Part shown: positions 7,921 through 16,536 of the stretch, piece by piece | How positions within the stretch are numbered: position 1 is the first letter of the stretch | How the letters are laid out: every line of letters begins with the position of its first letter | Source: G963676655 sp963676655 | GTDB taxonomy: Bacteria > Verrucomicrobiota > Lentisphaeria > Victivallales > Victivallaceae | Assembly: GCA_963676655.2 (NCBI GenBank) | Contig: CAXXKX010000002.1 | Coordinates: 310,001-374,000 of the forward strand | Direction: 5' to 3' | Length of the DNA: 64,000 bases | Program-made: the position numbers and the translations under genes | Notes under the pieces: generated by a model | The model's input: the letters and a program-made list of their open reading frames with translations, nothing else | Database searches by the model: none | Told to the model about the DNA's origin: nothing

Positions 7921-9015
7921 TCAGGATGTATATCGCGCCCTGAATTCGGCGAAAGTGCCGTCGGAGATGGCTTGACGTATCTGTCGCATCAGGTTGAGAT
8001 AGGTATATAAATTGTGGATTGTCAGCAAACGCAACCCGAGAATTTCACCCACATTCAACAGGTGGCGGATATAGGCTTTCGTAAAGTTTTTGCAGGCATA
8101 ACAGCCGCATTCTTCGTCAATCGGGGTGAAGTCATCCCGGTATTTGGCCGCTTTGACCGGCATGGTGTCGCCGTTGGCCAGGAACGCGCTGCCGTGCCGG
8201 GCCAGCCGGGTCGGGATCACGCAGTCGAACATATCCACGCCGCGCGCTACCGCTTCGACTATTTGCCTGGGAGTGCCGACGCCCATCAGGTAATGCGGCT
8301 TGGAATCAGGCAGGATCGGGACCACCCAGTCAAGGCATTCAAACATTGCCTCCTCCGGTTCGCCGACGCTCAAGCCGCCGATTGCGTAACCCTCAAAATC
8401 GAGTTGTGATAACTCGGCGGCAGACTGCTGCCGGAGATCCTTGAAGGTTGAGCCCTGAACTATTCCGAACATCTGCTGGCCGGGATTGAGCGGCTGTTCC
8501 CGTGACGCGGCTTCCCAACGGCTGGTGCGTTCCAGCGAGATGACCGCCTGTTCTTTGGTACAGGGGTAGGGGGTGCAGTCGTCAAAAGCCATGACGATAT
8601 CCGAATTCAAAGCGCGCTGAATCGCGATTGATTCTTTTGGCCCGAGAAAGAATCTTGAACCGTCGATATGTGACTGAAACCTGACGCCGTCTTTTTCAAA
8701 TTTATTCAGTTTGGACAAACTGAAGACCTGGTATCCGCCGCTGTCGGTGAGGATCGGGCGGTCCCAGCCGATAAATTCGTGCAGACCTCCGGCTTTGGTG
8801 ACAATATCCGTGCCCGGACGCAGGAAAAGATGATAGGTGTTGCCCAGAATTATATCCGCATCCAGCTCTTGCAGTTCAGCCGGACTCATGGCTTTGACGG
8901 AACCACGGGTGCCGACCGGCATAAATACCGGGGTCCTGATTTCACCGTGCGGTGTTTGCAGAATTCCCAGGCGGGCGCGGGTGTCGGGACAGGTTTTCAG
9001 TACTTTATATGACAT
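7921..9015 (-). CDS. tgt: queuine/archaeosine-family tRNA-guanine transglycosylase
   Basis: Exchanges guanine-34 of GUN-anticodon tRNAs for the queuosine precursor preQ1. The 364-residue TIM-barrel protein has HGEIRTPVFMPVGT near the start, ILGNTYHLFLRPG and the catalytic/nucleophile regions (TDSGGYQVFSL; ARHGSAFLANG near the end of the barrel). The zinc site CGCYACKNFTKAYIRHL is present. The ATG at 9015 is preceded by AAGGAG; the longer open frame overlaps the DJ-1 gene and is not conserved in style. It is the last gene of a five-gene minus-strand operon and starts 1 base after the DJ-1 stop codon. No other queuosine genes are in the window. Confidence 0.96.
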   Translation of the reverse strand: MSYKVLKTCPDTRARLGILQTPHGEIRTPVFMPVGTRGSVKAMSPAELQELDADIILGNTYHLFLRPGTDIVTKAGGLHEFIGWDRPILTDSGGYQVFSLSKLNKFEKDGVRFQSHIDGSRFFLGPKESIAIQRALNSDIVMAFDDCTPYPCTKEQAVISLERTSRWEAASREQPLNPGQQMFGIVQGSTFKDLRQQSAAELSQLDFEGYAIGGLSVGEPEEAMFECLDWVVPILPDSKPHYLMGVGTPRQIVEAVARGVDMFDCVIPTRLARHGSAFLANGDTMPVKAAKYRDDFTPIDEECGCYACKNFTKAYIRHLLNVGEILGLRLLTIHNLYTYLNLMRQIRQAISDGTFAEFRARYTS

Positions 9016-9016
9016 T

Positions 9017-9571
9017 TTACTCCTTGAACATTGCTGCGAAAGTTTGATCGATTTTGGCCTGGGTGACGCCAAGGACCGAGCCGATGGCGGCGGCAAAATC
9101 AAATGACACGCCGGCGCCTTTGGCGGTTACGACTCTGCCGTCGATTTCCACCCGGTTGCCGGTATAAGTGGTCGAGGCGGCGAATTGTGTTTCAAACGAC
9201 GGATAGCAGGTAGCTTTTTTGCCGTCCAGAATACCGGCCTTTGCCAGCGCTATCGGCGCGGCGCAAATCGCGGCTGCTGCTTTACCGTCGGCATAGACGG
9301 TTTTCACAAAGTCAATTACTCTGGCGTTATCCCGCAGATTGACCGAGCCGGGCATGCCGCCTGGCAGGACTGCCGCGTCATAATCAGCCGGAGACTCGTC
9401 TGTCAGGATGGTGGCGGTTTCAATTACAATACCGTGTGCTCCGGTGATCTTGTTGGATGCCATCCCGGTCAGGGTGACGTCAAGTCCCAGGCGCATCAAA
9501 GTATCAGCGGTGGCGATGGCTTCAATTTCCTCGAATCCGTCAGCCATAATCATTACAACTTTTTTACTCAC
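9017..9571 (-). CDS. DJ-1/PfpI family protein (YajL-like)
   Basis: The 184-residue flavodoxin-like fold protein matches the DJ-1/YajL subgroup. Its start is VVMIMADGFEEIEA with the conserved Glu; AAVLPGGMPGS follows, and the reactive cysteine is in AAICAAPIALAKAG (about residue 103). DJ-1 relatives act as stress-protective chaperones or glyoxalase/deglycase-like enzymes, and the exact activity is debated. Length is typical. The start overlaps the acyl-ACP thioesterase stop by 4 bases and tgt follows 1 base after its stop, so it lies in the middle of the operon. No functional tie to the neighbours is evident. Confidence 0.92.
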   Translation of the reverse strand: MSKKVVMIMADGFEEIEAIATADTLMRLGLDVTLTGMASNKITGAHGIVIETATILTDESPADYDAAVLPGGMPGSVNLRDNARVIDFVKTVYADGKAAAAICAAPIALAKAGILDGKKATCYPSFETQFAASTTYTGNRVEIDGRVVTAKGAGVSFDFAAAIGSVLGVTQAKIDQTFAAMFKE

Positions 9572-10311
9572 GATGATTTTCCTCCTGTAAATTCAGCCCG
9601 GGCAATGGTCGCCGGACGTTTATTATCATTTGTCTGCAAGGCCAGATCAAAAACGTTCAGTTTGACTTCTTTTCCCTGTACGCGAACCTTCTCCATATAG
9701 TCGATTTGTCCAAGAAAATTTGCTTCAAGTCCGGTCAGTCGGTTTTCCGAAAGAAAATCCTCAGTGAAAAACTCCAGCATATATTCAACGCAACGGACAT
9801 TGTTGACATGGTTGTTCATATCCAGATCCATATATCGTGTCAGCAGTTCGTGCTTTGTATTCAAATCATCTGCCACAAGCAGTTTATCCGGGCGATCCGG
9901 GAACACCTGCTCTGGATTCACAAAATCCAGTTCCGGAAATACATTGACCCGGCAAACCCGGCCTTTTTTGAAATCAACCACCGACCAGGCTGAATCAGCG
10001 GTGATCAGCGTTTCCCCGCTTTGGCCGGTTATGATGAATTCGCGATAAAAGAAAATACGTTCAGCGGAAGACGGCCATGTTTTAATCGTGATCTCATCCC
10101 CCCACTTCGGGAAGGCGTTAATTCGCATACGCAACCTTGACAATACCCACATCTGGTTTCGGGACAGAAGCTCGCCATGGCCTCTTCCAAGCATTTCTGC
10201 ATGGCGACAGGCGCATTCCTGCATGATGCGCAGAATTGCTCCGGGAGAGGCATAGCCGTCCGGAGTCGCATCATATGAATTTATAATAAATTTATCAGTA
10301 AACGGGTTCAT
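9568..10311 (-). CDS. acyl-ACP thioesterase family protein
   Basis: Predicted to release fatty acids from acyl-carrier protein by hydrolysing the thioester. The 247-residue double hot-dog protein has the first-half pattern ILRIMQECACRHAEMLG and MWVLSRLRMRI. The catalytic motif DMNNHVNNVRCVEYMLE (Asp-x-Asn-x-His-x-x-Asn) is at about 163-179, as in bacterial FatA/FatB-like enzymes. Length is usual for the bacterial branch. The gene overlaps the AsmA-like gene upstream and the DJ-1 gene downstream by 4 bases each, so it is translationally coupled. It may help adjust free fatty acid supply for the envelope, which would fit its neighbour, but that is inference. Confidence 0.9.
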   Translation of the reverse strand: MNPFTDKFIINSYDATPDGYASPGAILRIMQECACRHAEMLGRGHGELLSRNQMWVLSRLRMRINAFPKWGDEITIKTWPSSAERIFFYREFIITGQSGETLITADSAWSVVDFKKGRVCRVNVFPELDFVNPEQVFPDRPDKLLVADDLNTKHELLTRYMDLDMNNHVNNVRCVEYMLEFFTEDFLSENRLTGLEANFLGQIDYMEKVRVQGKEVKLNVFDLALQTNDNKRPATIARAEFTGGKSS

Positions 10312-13300
10312 TTTTTCACAGTTTTGGTTAATCCCAGTTGAATATCCATTTCTCCGGAAACCGCGTTGGCCGCGTCGCTTGAGGCCTTGAGGTATACCCC
10401 GCCTGAAGCCGGAATAAACGGTAACGGCGCGGCTGGTCGGCCATTGGTTGAAATATGGATATTAAATGCGTTTTTGATCGGGCCGGAGAAGTCAATCTTG
10501 ATCCAGTTCGGTTTAAAATCAGCCAGTGCGGCGGCGGCCAGAGCTTCGGACGATACGGTTTGCGCCGCCGGAGCCAGATGCTGCAATCCCGGCAGTTTTA
10601 ACACATAATCGGAACCCGGCGGACTCTGGAACCGGGCGCTGGAATAGAGATATTTGCCGTTTTTTCCGGAGAAGTCAAAAGATCCATTGAATTTTGCGTT
10701 GCACTCGGGCAAAGTGAAGCCGAGGAATTCAAGCAGATCTTTACTGGATAGCCCTTTGCATGAGAGGCTCAGTTCAAATTGTTTTGAGTCATCCAGTTTG
10801 AATGGCTTAAGTTCAGTTTTAGCGTTCATCCACTGCGCCTGGCAATCATAGATGTCGATCCCTCCGGGCAGAATTAGTTGATATTTACCTGACCCTTTTT
10901 GCAGCGATAACGGACCGAAATTGAGCTCGCCGAAATTCAACTGCAGATGCGCTTTGCTGTGAAGCTTCAGGAAATCGTCAAATTTGCATTTTGTCGAGAC
11001 TTTTTTGAAACGGTACGAATACAGGTCCAAATCGGCCTCATTCAGAGACAGAGTAGCCTCGCGCTTGTTTATGCCGTCAGCATCTGCTTCGATACTGAAC
11101 GAGGCCCGGGCTTTGCCGGAGATGGATATTCCGTCCAGCTCCGGATAATAGAGACCGCAGTTGAAAGGTTTGGTCAGGTTTTGTTCCGGTACGCTCAGGT
11201 CCATTTCCAGCTTGAAACTTTCATCACTTGATAACCTGGCCCGACCGAAGCACAAGCCGCGTCCGCCGGGAGCCGGGAACTTGGAGAATACTCCGCGCAG
11301 CAGGAGCGCCCGGTCGCGGATGGATATATCGAAGTTGCCGTTTCCGAGCCCGTACTTGCGCCATTCGACATCAGCTTTGAACGTTCCGTCGGAATTGGAG
11401 TTGGCCAATGGCCAGACAAAAGGAGTCTTTAAGGACAATTGTTTAAGTTTCAGTTCGTATTTAGGCAATGATAAATCGGCTTTTTTAAGTTCAATTTTAC
11501 CGGTTGGGAGTTTGTCGCCGTTAATTTCGTAATAAAGGCTGCCATTTGCTCCCGACAGGGCAATGTCGTGTGAGTTGATCGATGCCTTGATAAAATCAAT
11601 ATCCACCGCGTTCCGCAGCTTGTTGCCGGTAACCCTTTGAACAAGATGGGAAATCGCCAATGTCCGGGCTTCACAGAGTAACTTCTCGCCTTCGACCGTC
11701 GGCTTGGTTATATTGGTTTTGGTTGAGGCTGAAATCAGGGACGCGCCGCTTCCGGCGTTCGGTTTAAGTTTTATCAGGGAACTGGCTGTGAAATTTTTAG
11801 CTTCCAGGACATTTTTGTTCCGGTTGCCGGTAAAGTTATCTGACTTGACTTTCAAGTCGACCAGTTTTAATCCGTCAATGGCATCCATGGTCGGGTCGAA
11901 TTCCAGTCCGGCCTGGATTTTGGCCTCATCGAGTTTGAGTATATTTTTGAAATATTTTATATCCACATTGCTGGTGGCGGTATTGAGCATTACTTTATCC
12001 GGCATACCAGCCAGCATGGTGTCAACGACAGCTTCGCCATGGACATTCCCGGACCCGGTCGATATATTCAGGTCATCGCCGTTGCTGTAGGCAATTTTGC
12101 CGAAATCCAGTGACAATTTGGTTTCACCGCCTTTTTCCGGCGGCGTCAGATAGAATTTTCCGAGCCAGAACTCCAACTTGTGCTTGCCTGACGATATGCC
12201 GACCCGCCCGAACGAGCCGATTGACCCGATGACTGCCGGTTTCTTGAGTCCCGGCAATGGTTGGTTATTGACAAAAGTCGGTTCAGAACACTCGTATTTT
12301 ATATTTCGATTGCTCCAGAGAAAACTGGATGCTTTGACGTTTATTAAATGACTGGAATTATCCAGAAAATTCAGGTCCTCGTTCCCGTTAATGGTGACGT
12401 CGAAAACCGGCATTTTGATGTCAATCCGTTGCTGATTTTCCCTGAATGACTGTTGGAATCGCTTGGCTTTTCCTTTGGCAGAGTATTTAATCGCGCTTTT
12501 ATCTTTCTGTTTTTCGTAGATGAGTATACTCTCCATTTGAACATCGTTGATGTGCAGGGTTGTTACATTGTCGGCGATAATCATTTGCTTGAATGATACG
12601 TCTGATTTCAACCTGATATTATTGAAAAGCTTATCTTTGCCGGCGGTGAAACCGATTTCACCTTTTACAGACAGCTGGTCCAGTTCCCGTTTGATTCCAG
12701 TCGCCGCCGCCGAAAACAAGGGCACGTCGGCGGAAAAGTCAAGTTTTCCGGTTATTCCACGGCCTTTGCCGGTCAAGCTAAAGTTCTTAATTTCCGCTAC
12801 GGTTAAAATATTATTTATTTTAAACGCGCAATCACTGTCGCCGTGGTGTCCTGAGAGAACTTTCGTGGTAAACTCCCATGATTCGTCCGCAGGATTGTAG
12901 TTTCCGTCAATTTGACGTTCCAGCATTAACTTACCGATAGGCGTGACCCGGATATTCTCAACCGGCATCAATGTTTTATCAGAAAGTCGCAGGCGGGTTG
13001 ATATCTTGAAGTTCTCAACCGGCTCTTTGCGGTAAATACAGGAAAATTCCTTTGCTTCCGCTTCAAACGAACTGCGGAGACTGAATCGGGAAATTGTCGC
13101 GTCAAAGCCTTTGGCGTTGCCTTCCAGAGTTAATCCCGCGTTATGTTCATAGGATGAAAAATTGATTCCCCGCCAGATCCACATAGCGTTATTCAATGTG
13201 CCGTTGAATGAATAATCAGTCAACTGAAATGGCGAAAATTCCGCCTTGCCGATCATTTTTCCACTGATAGTTCCGCCAACATTCCCGACGGGAGGAGCCG

Positions 13301-14021
13301 TGTCCAGATGCAGTAGCTTACCGGTTTTGACCAGTTCTTTTATAGCACAGTCGATTTCGAGGCCAAATTCAACCTGGCGTTTATCGGTGTCAAAATGTGC
13401 CGTCAGCGGGACTTTGCCGCCTGAAAATTCAAAGACGGCTTTTACCATGATCTTTTTCCAGTTGCCGTCAACCGGGGTAATCAACATTTTATATGGAATA
13501 AGAAATTCTTTAGCATTGCATGTCAGCAGTAATTTGCCGTCAACCACCTCAACGGCGGAAAGTTCCACCGCCACCTGATCCTCCGCGCCCGGAGACAACC
13601 CCTGGCAAAGATCAGTGACAAATTTCCTGATAGGCATTTTATCAGTATACAGGTCACTGGCTTTTAAGCTGCAGCGTAATTCCGGCTGAGTGAATACGGC
13701 TTTGGTGATCGTCAACTTCTGTTTACTGTAAAGACGATTAAGCGAAAAGTCGATCCGGACAGATTTGACTTTCAGGGTAGGTGCGTCTTCTGCACCGATC
13801 GTCAGTGAACCAAGGTCGGCTCCGGTCGGCCCGATCCGCCGGATATTCCCTGAAAAACCTTTTAGCCCGGCCCGTTTGGTCAATAAAGGCATCAGCGTTT
13901 GTTCAACGTAGCGCGGCAGATAATATTTAGTCAGGATAAAATAAGCGGTAATCAGCAATACGACCAGCAATCCACCGATCGCAGCCATAATCTTTCCCAG
14001 TTTTTTTATCTTCTTTTTCAT
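10308..14021 (-). CDS. very large AsmA/YdbH-like envelope protein
   Basis: The 1237-residue protein has a basic start and one N-terminal membrane segment (about residues 10-32), then ~1200 residues of beta-rich periplasmic sequence. This is the AsmA-like pattern: an early YVEQTLMPLLTKRAGL followed by repeating strands. The C-terminal part (LPGLQHLAPAA, then FKPNWIKIDFSGPIKN and SGGVYLKASSD) recalls the YdbH-type C-terminal region. AsmA/YdbH/TamB proteins form hydrophobic-grooved bridges that move phospholipids between inner and outer membrane, so a role in lipid transport is expected for this Gram-negative-type cell. It starts directly after the PurN-like gene and overlaps the thioesterase gene by 4 bases. 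Family assignment is good; subfamily is tentative. Confidence 0.75.
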   Translation of the reverse strand: MKKKIKKLGKIMAAIGGLLVVLLITAYFILTKYYLPRYVEQTLMPLLTKRAGLKGFSGNIRRIGPTGADLGSLTIGAEDAPTLKVKSVRIDFSLNRLYSKQKLTITKAVFTQPELRCSLKASDLYTDKMPIRKFVTDLCQGLSPGAEDQVAVELSAVEVVDGKLLLTCNAKEFLIPYKMLITPVDGNWKKIMVKAVFEFSGGKVPLTAHFDTDKRQVEFGLEIDCAIKELVKTGKLLHLDTAPPVGNVGGTISGKMIGKAEFSPFQLTDYSFNGTLNNAMWIWRGINFSSYEHNAGLTLEGNAKGFDATISRFSLRSSFEAEAKEFSCIYRKEPVENFKISTRLRLSDKTLMPVENIRVTPIGKLMLERQIDGNYNPADESWEFTTKVLSGHHGDSDCAFKINNILTVAEIKNFSLTGKGRGITGKLDFSADVPLFSAAATGIKRELDQLSVKGEIGFTAGKDKLFNNIRLKSDVSFKQMIIADNVTTLHINDVQMESILIYEKQKDKSAIKYSAKGKAKRFQQSFRENQQRIDIKMPVFDVTINGNEDLNFLDNSSHLINVKASSFLWSNRNIKYECSEPTFVNNQPLPGLKKPAVIGSIGSFGRVGISSGKHKLEFWLGKFYLTPPEKGGETKLSLDFGKIAYSNGDDLNISTGSGNVHGEAVVDTMLAGMPDKVMLNTATSNVDIKYFKNILKLDEAKIQAGLEFDPTMDAIDGLKLVDLKVKSDNFTGNRNKNVLEAKNFTASSLIKLKPNAGSGASLISASTKTNITKPTVEGEKLLCEARTLAISHLVQRVTGNKLRNAVDIDFIKASINSHDIALSGANGSLYYEINGDKLPTGKIELKKADLSLPKYELKLKQLSLKTPFVWPLANSNSDGTFKADVEWRKYGLGNGNFDISIRDRALLLRGVFSKFPAPGGRGLCFGRARLSSDESFKLEMDLSVPEQNLTKPFNCGLYYPELDGISISGKARASFSIEADADGINKREATLSLNEADLDLYSYRFKKVSTKCKFDDFLKLHSKAHLQLNFGELNFGPLSLQKGSGKYQLILPGGIDIYDCQAQWMNAKTELKPFKLDDSKQFELSLSCKGLSSKDLLEFLGFTLPECNAKFNGSFDFSGKNGKYLYSSARFQSPPGSDYVLKLPGLQHLAPAAQTVSSEALAAAALADFKPNWIKIDFSGPIKNAFNIHISTNGRPAAPLPFIPASGGVYLKASSDAANAVSGEMDIQLGLTKTVKK

Positions 14022-14882
14022 TTACTTAATTGGAGTAATTTTTCCGCCGGAGCCGTATTCCACGGTTTTAACCCTGAGGTTTTCGTTGTTCATGCAGTAG
14101 ACTATCGCGGTATCATCCAGACAGAACAGTCCGGCCGCGAAGTCATTGACTACCGGCGGGAAGACAACCCAGTCCCCGTCAATTTTCAGGCTCTCCTGAT
14201 TATCCTGCGCAATTTTCCGCAGGGCATCTTCCGGTTTCTTGCCTTTAATTCTCGCCGCTTTCTGCTCGGCAAGATGTTCGAGAGAATATCCCTGCAAATC
14301 GACTGGAACCGGCTGTGATACGCCAAGAATCAAACCGGAATCCATATCGCCGCCGTCATCGGAATAGGGCAGGGCCAGGATAACGCTGCTGCGCAGATAT
14401 TTGTGTCCCATCAGGATCGCCTTTTCAATCGGGATCGCGTGCAGGCCGGTCAGCAGACGTTCCCCCTGGTCATTTTCCACGGTCAGATCGCCGGGATGAA
14501 CGTTGAGGCAGGGGAAGTCGTCGGTAATATTGGACAAACTGGCGAATCCGGCCAGCAGACCGAAATCAAATTGGTAATCCTGCAGTTTCTGACGCAATTG
14601 ATCGGTCCACATTTCCCGCAGTTCGCGACCGCGATCGGTCCGCAAAGATACTTTGTCTTCGCCGTTTTCACGGTAAAAATCCGCAATATCGAATTCAACC
14701 AGCGGCAAGGCAAATTTTTCAGCCAGAGCGGCTGCCGGACAGCCCTTGACGTCGGTGACAATTACTGCCGGTTCCCAGGTCTTTCGCTGTTCAATCGCTT
14801 TTTTTGCGTTGGTTCCCGTGCCGCTGACAAATATCACCGCTCGCGGCAACCTATCTTCAGGTTGTTTCAATAGTGCTTTCAA
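14022..14882 (-). CDS. formyltransferase-fold protein related to PurN
   Basis: The 286-residue protein follows the glycinamide ribonucleotide formyltransferase pattern: VIFVSGTGTNAKKAIE at the start (nucleotide loop), FGLLAGFASL, LNVHPGDLT carrying the Asn and His of the catalytic triad, and GDMDSGLILG carrying the Asp. The usual PurN HPSLLP motif reads HPGDLT and the C-terminal ~80 residues are extra. It may therefore be a divergent PurN or a formyltransferase of other use. The start is a TTG at 14882 with no clear ribosome site; no in-frame ATG exists. It is first in the operon that runs down to tgt. Confidence 0.72.
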   Translation of the reverse strand: MKALLKQPEDRLPRAVIFVSGTGTNAKKAIEQRKTWEPAVIVTDVKGCPAAALAEKFALPLVEFDIADFYRENGEDKVSLRTDRGRELREMWTDQLRQKLQDYQFDFGLLAGFASLSNITDDFPCLNVHPGDLTVENDQGERLLTGLHAIPIEKAILMGHKYLRSSVILALPYSDDGGDMDSGLILGVSQPVPVDLQGYSLEHLAEQKAARIKGKKPEDALRKIAQDNQESLKIDGDWVVFPPVVNDFAAGLFCLDDTAIVYCMNNENLRVKTVEYGSGGKITPIK

Positions 14883-15195
14883 TATATCAATACTTTCATT
14901 TTATAATAATGTGCATACCAGACAAAAGTAATATAGCCCGGATTAATCCTTTTGTCCTGTTATAACTCCAAGAATAATGACAAAAAAATCTATCTGTAAA
15001 TCTATTGAGTGTGATGTGATAGTCCAGCACAAAGTTAAAGTTTGTCGTTGATAGGGTCTATTGGGACTGATATGACTCTTGAATAATCACTTGATCAATC
15101 ATACTAAAATAATCCTAAATAATCAGACAGTTCGATTATTTATTTTATGTAAGTTGCTTGTGGTTAATTGCTTGATTTGTTTTTTTTGTAAAAAA
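14883..15195. other. intergenic region without recognised genes
   Basis: About 310 AT-rich bases between the PurN-like gene and the terminator of the PfkB kinase gene. It must hold the promoter of the PurN-to-tgt operon on the minus strand, but no strong -35/-10 pair was settled. No RNA gene, repeat or credible small reading frame was seen. Confidence 0.6.
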
Positions 15196-15230
15196 ATCCC
15201 CGGGTCATTAATGTTAAATGAACCGGGGAT
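15196..15230 (-). terminator. intrinsic terminator of the PfkB kinase gene
   Basis: The stem is ATCCCCGG(G)TCATT pairing with AATGA(A)CCGGGGAT around a ~6-base loop. On the minus strand it is followed by ATTTTTTTAC. It lies 25 bases past the kinase stop codon. Confidence 0.88.
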
Positions 15231-15254
15231 GATTTTATTGCTGAAGACGGTTGG

Positions 15255-16352
15255 TTAACGGTCGACGCGGGCGCTGCCGCCACCGACAAGTTTTTCTACC
15301 TCTTTTAAGTTTGCCATGGTGGTGTCGCCGGGGGTTGTCATTGCCAAAGCGCCGTGAGCCGCCCCGTATTCAATCGCCAGAGCCGGGTCCTGCAGGACCA
15401 TGAGGCCATAGATAAAACCGGAGGCGAAGCTGTCGCCGCCGCCGACCCGGTCGAGAATTTCGAGATCCGGACGATGCGTGGCCTGGTAGAATTCGCCATC
15501 GGCCCAGCACATGGCGCCCCAGTCGTTGACAGTGGCGGTTTTTACGCCGCGCAGAGTGGTACCGGTTGCTTTGAAATTAGGATATTCCTTAACCGCTTTT
15601 TCGATCATCTTCTGGAACCCGGCAATTTCGAGATTGGTAAGGTTGTCGTCAACCCCTTCGACTTCAAAACCGAGACAGGCGGTGAAGTCTTCTTCGTTGC
15701 CGATCATGACATCCACGTATTTGGCGATTTCGCGATTGACTTCCTGGGCGCGTTTTTCGCCGCCGATCGATTTCCAGAGCGAAGGCCGGTAGTTCAGGTC
15801 GTATGAAACGATGGTACCGTGTTTGTGCGCGCATTTAACCGCTTCTATCACTACGTCCGGAGTCGTGTCGGACAATGCGGCGAAGATTCCGCCCGTATGC
15901 AGCCAGCGAACTCCGAGAGTACCGAAAATGTATTCCCAGTCGATATCGCCGACCTTAAGTTTTGAGGCAGCCGAGTTGCCGCGGTCGGAACAGCCGACCG
16001 CGCCGCGGATACCGAAACCGCGTTCGGTAAAGTTCAGGCCGTTACGGACCGTACGGCCGATTCCGTCATAAGCCATCCATTTGATCAGGGAGGTATCGAC
16101 GCCGCCTTGCAGAACCAGATCTTCAAGCAGTCTGCCGACCGGGTTGTCGGCGAATGCCGTGACAACAGCCGCACGCAGACCGAAGCAGCGGCGCAGGCCG
16201 CGGGCTACGTTGTATTCGCCGCCGCCTTCCCAGGCACGGAACTCGCGGGTGGTATGAATCCGGCCTTCGCCGGGATCCAGACGCAGCATAATTTCTCCGA
16301 GCGACAAGATGTCGTAACGGCATTCTTCAGCGGATTTAATTTTTAATGACAT
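15255..16352 (-). CDS. PfkB-family sugar kinase (2-keto-3-deoxygluconate kinase-like)
   Basis: The 365-residue ribokinase-fold protein has the early LSLGEIMLRLDPG, the GGGEYNVARGL sugar-binding loop and the anion-hole/catalytic motif DRVGGGDSFASGFIYGL near residue 310. This is the DTxGAGD site, with GG in place of GA. The arrangement is closest to KdgK-type kinases, which phosphorylate 2-keto-3-deoxygluconate from uronic acid breakdown; the exact sugar is not certain. The ATG at 16352 is chosen for GGAGAA 9 bases upstream; the longer frame begins in the promoter region. It is transcribed alone, divergent from the Na/Pi transporter, and ends at a strong terminator. Confidence 0.88.
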   Translation of the reverse strand: MSLKIKSAEECRYDILSLGEIMLRLDPGEGRIHTTREFRAWEGGGEYNVARGLRRCFGLRAAVVTAFADNPVGRLLEDLVLQGGVDTSLIKWMAYDGIGRTVRNGLNFTERGFGIRGAVGCSDRGNSAASKLKVGDIDWEYIFGTLGVRWLHTGGIFAALSDTTPDVVIEAVKCAHKHGTIVSYDLNYRPSLWKSIGGEKRAQEVNREIAKYVDVMIGNEEDFTACLGFEVEGVDDNLTNLEIAGFQKMIEKAVKEYPNFKATGTTLRGVKTATVNDWGAMCWADGEFYQATHRPDLEILDRVGGGDSFASGFIYGLMVLQDPALAIEYGAAHGALAMTTPGDTTMANLKEVEKLVGGGSARVDR

Positions 16353-16473
16353 TGCTTTCTCCAAATAAGTTTTCGTAAAATCAAGAGCCTGATAAATTAA
16401 CACAAATACGCTTTTTTTCAAGTATCAGGGAAAAACTCTTTGATTGTTTTGGAAAGGCTTTTGAAATGCCGGA

Positions 16474-16512
16474 AGTTAGGATTATATTAATGTTTTGTTA
16501 GTGTTATGTTAG
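16474..16512 (+). promoter_or_regulatory. Pho-box-like array of 11-bp-spaced repeats
   Basis: Hexamers begin every 11 bases at 16474 (AGTTAG), 16485 (TATTAA), 16496 (TGTTAG) and 16507 (TGTTAG). Direct repeats with 11-bp period are the known binding pattern of PhoB/PhoP response regulators; the Bacillus PhoP core TTAACA resembles CTAACA on the other strand. A similar array precedes the second Na/Pi transporter. The last repeat ends 24 bases before the ATG, which leaves little room for a normal -10 box, so the exact promoter is unclear. Confidence 0.55.
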
Positions 16513-16536
16513 GAATTAGTACTGGAAAGAGATTCG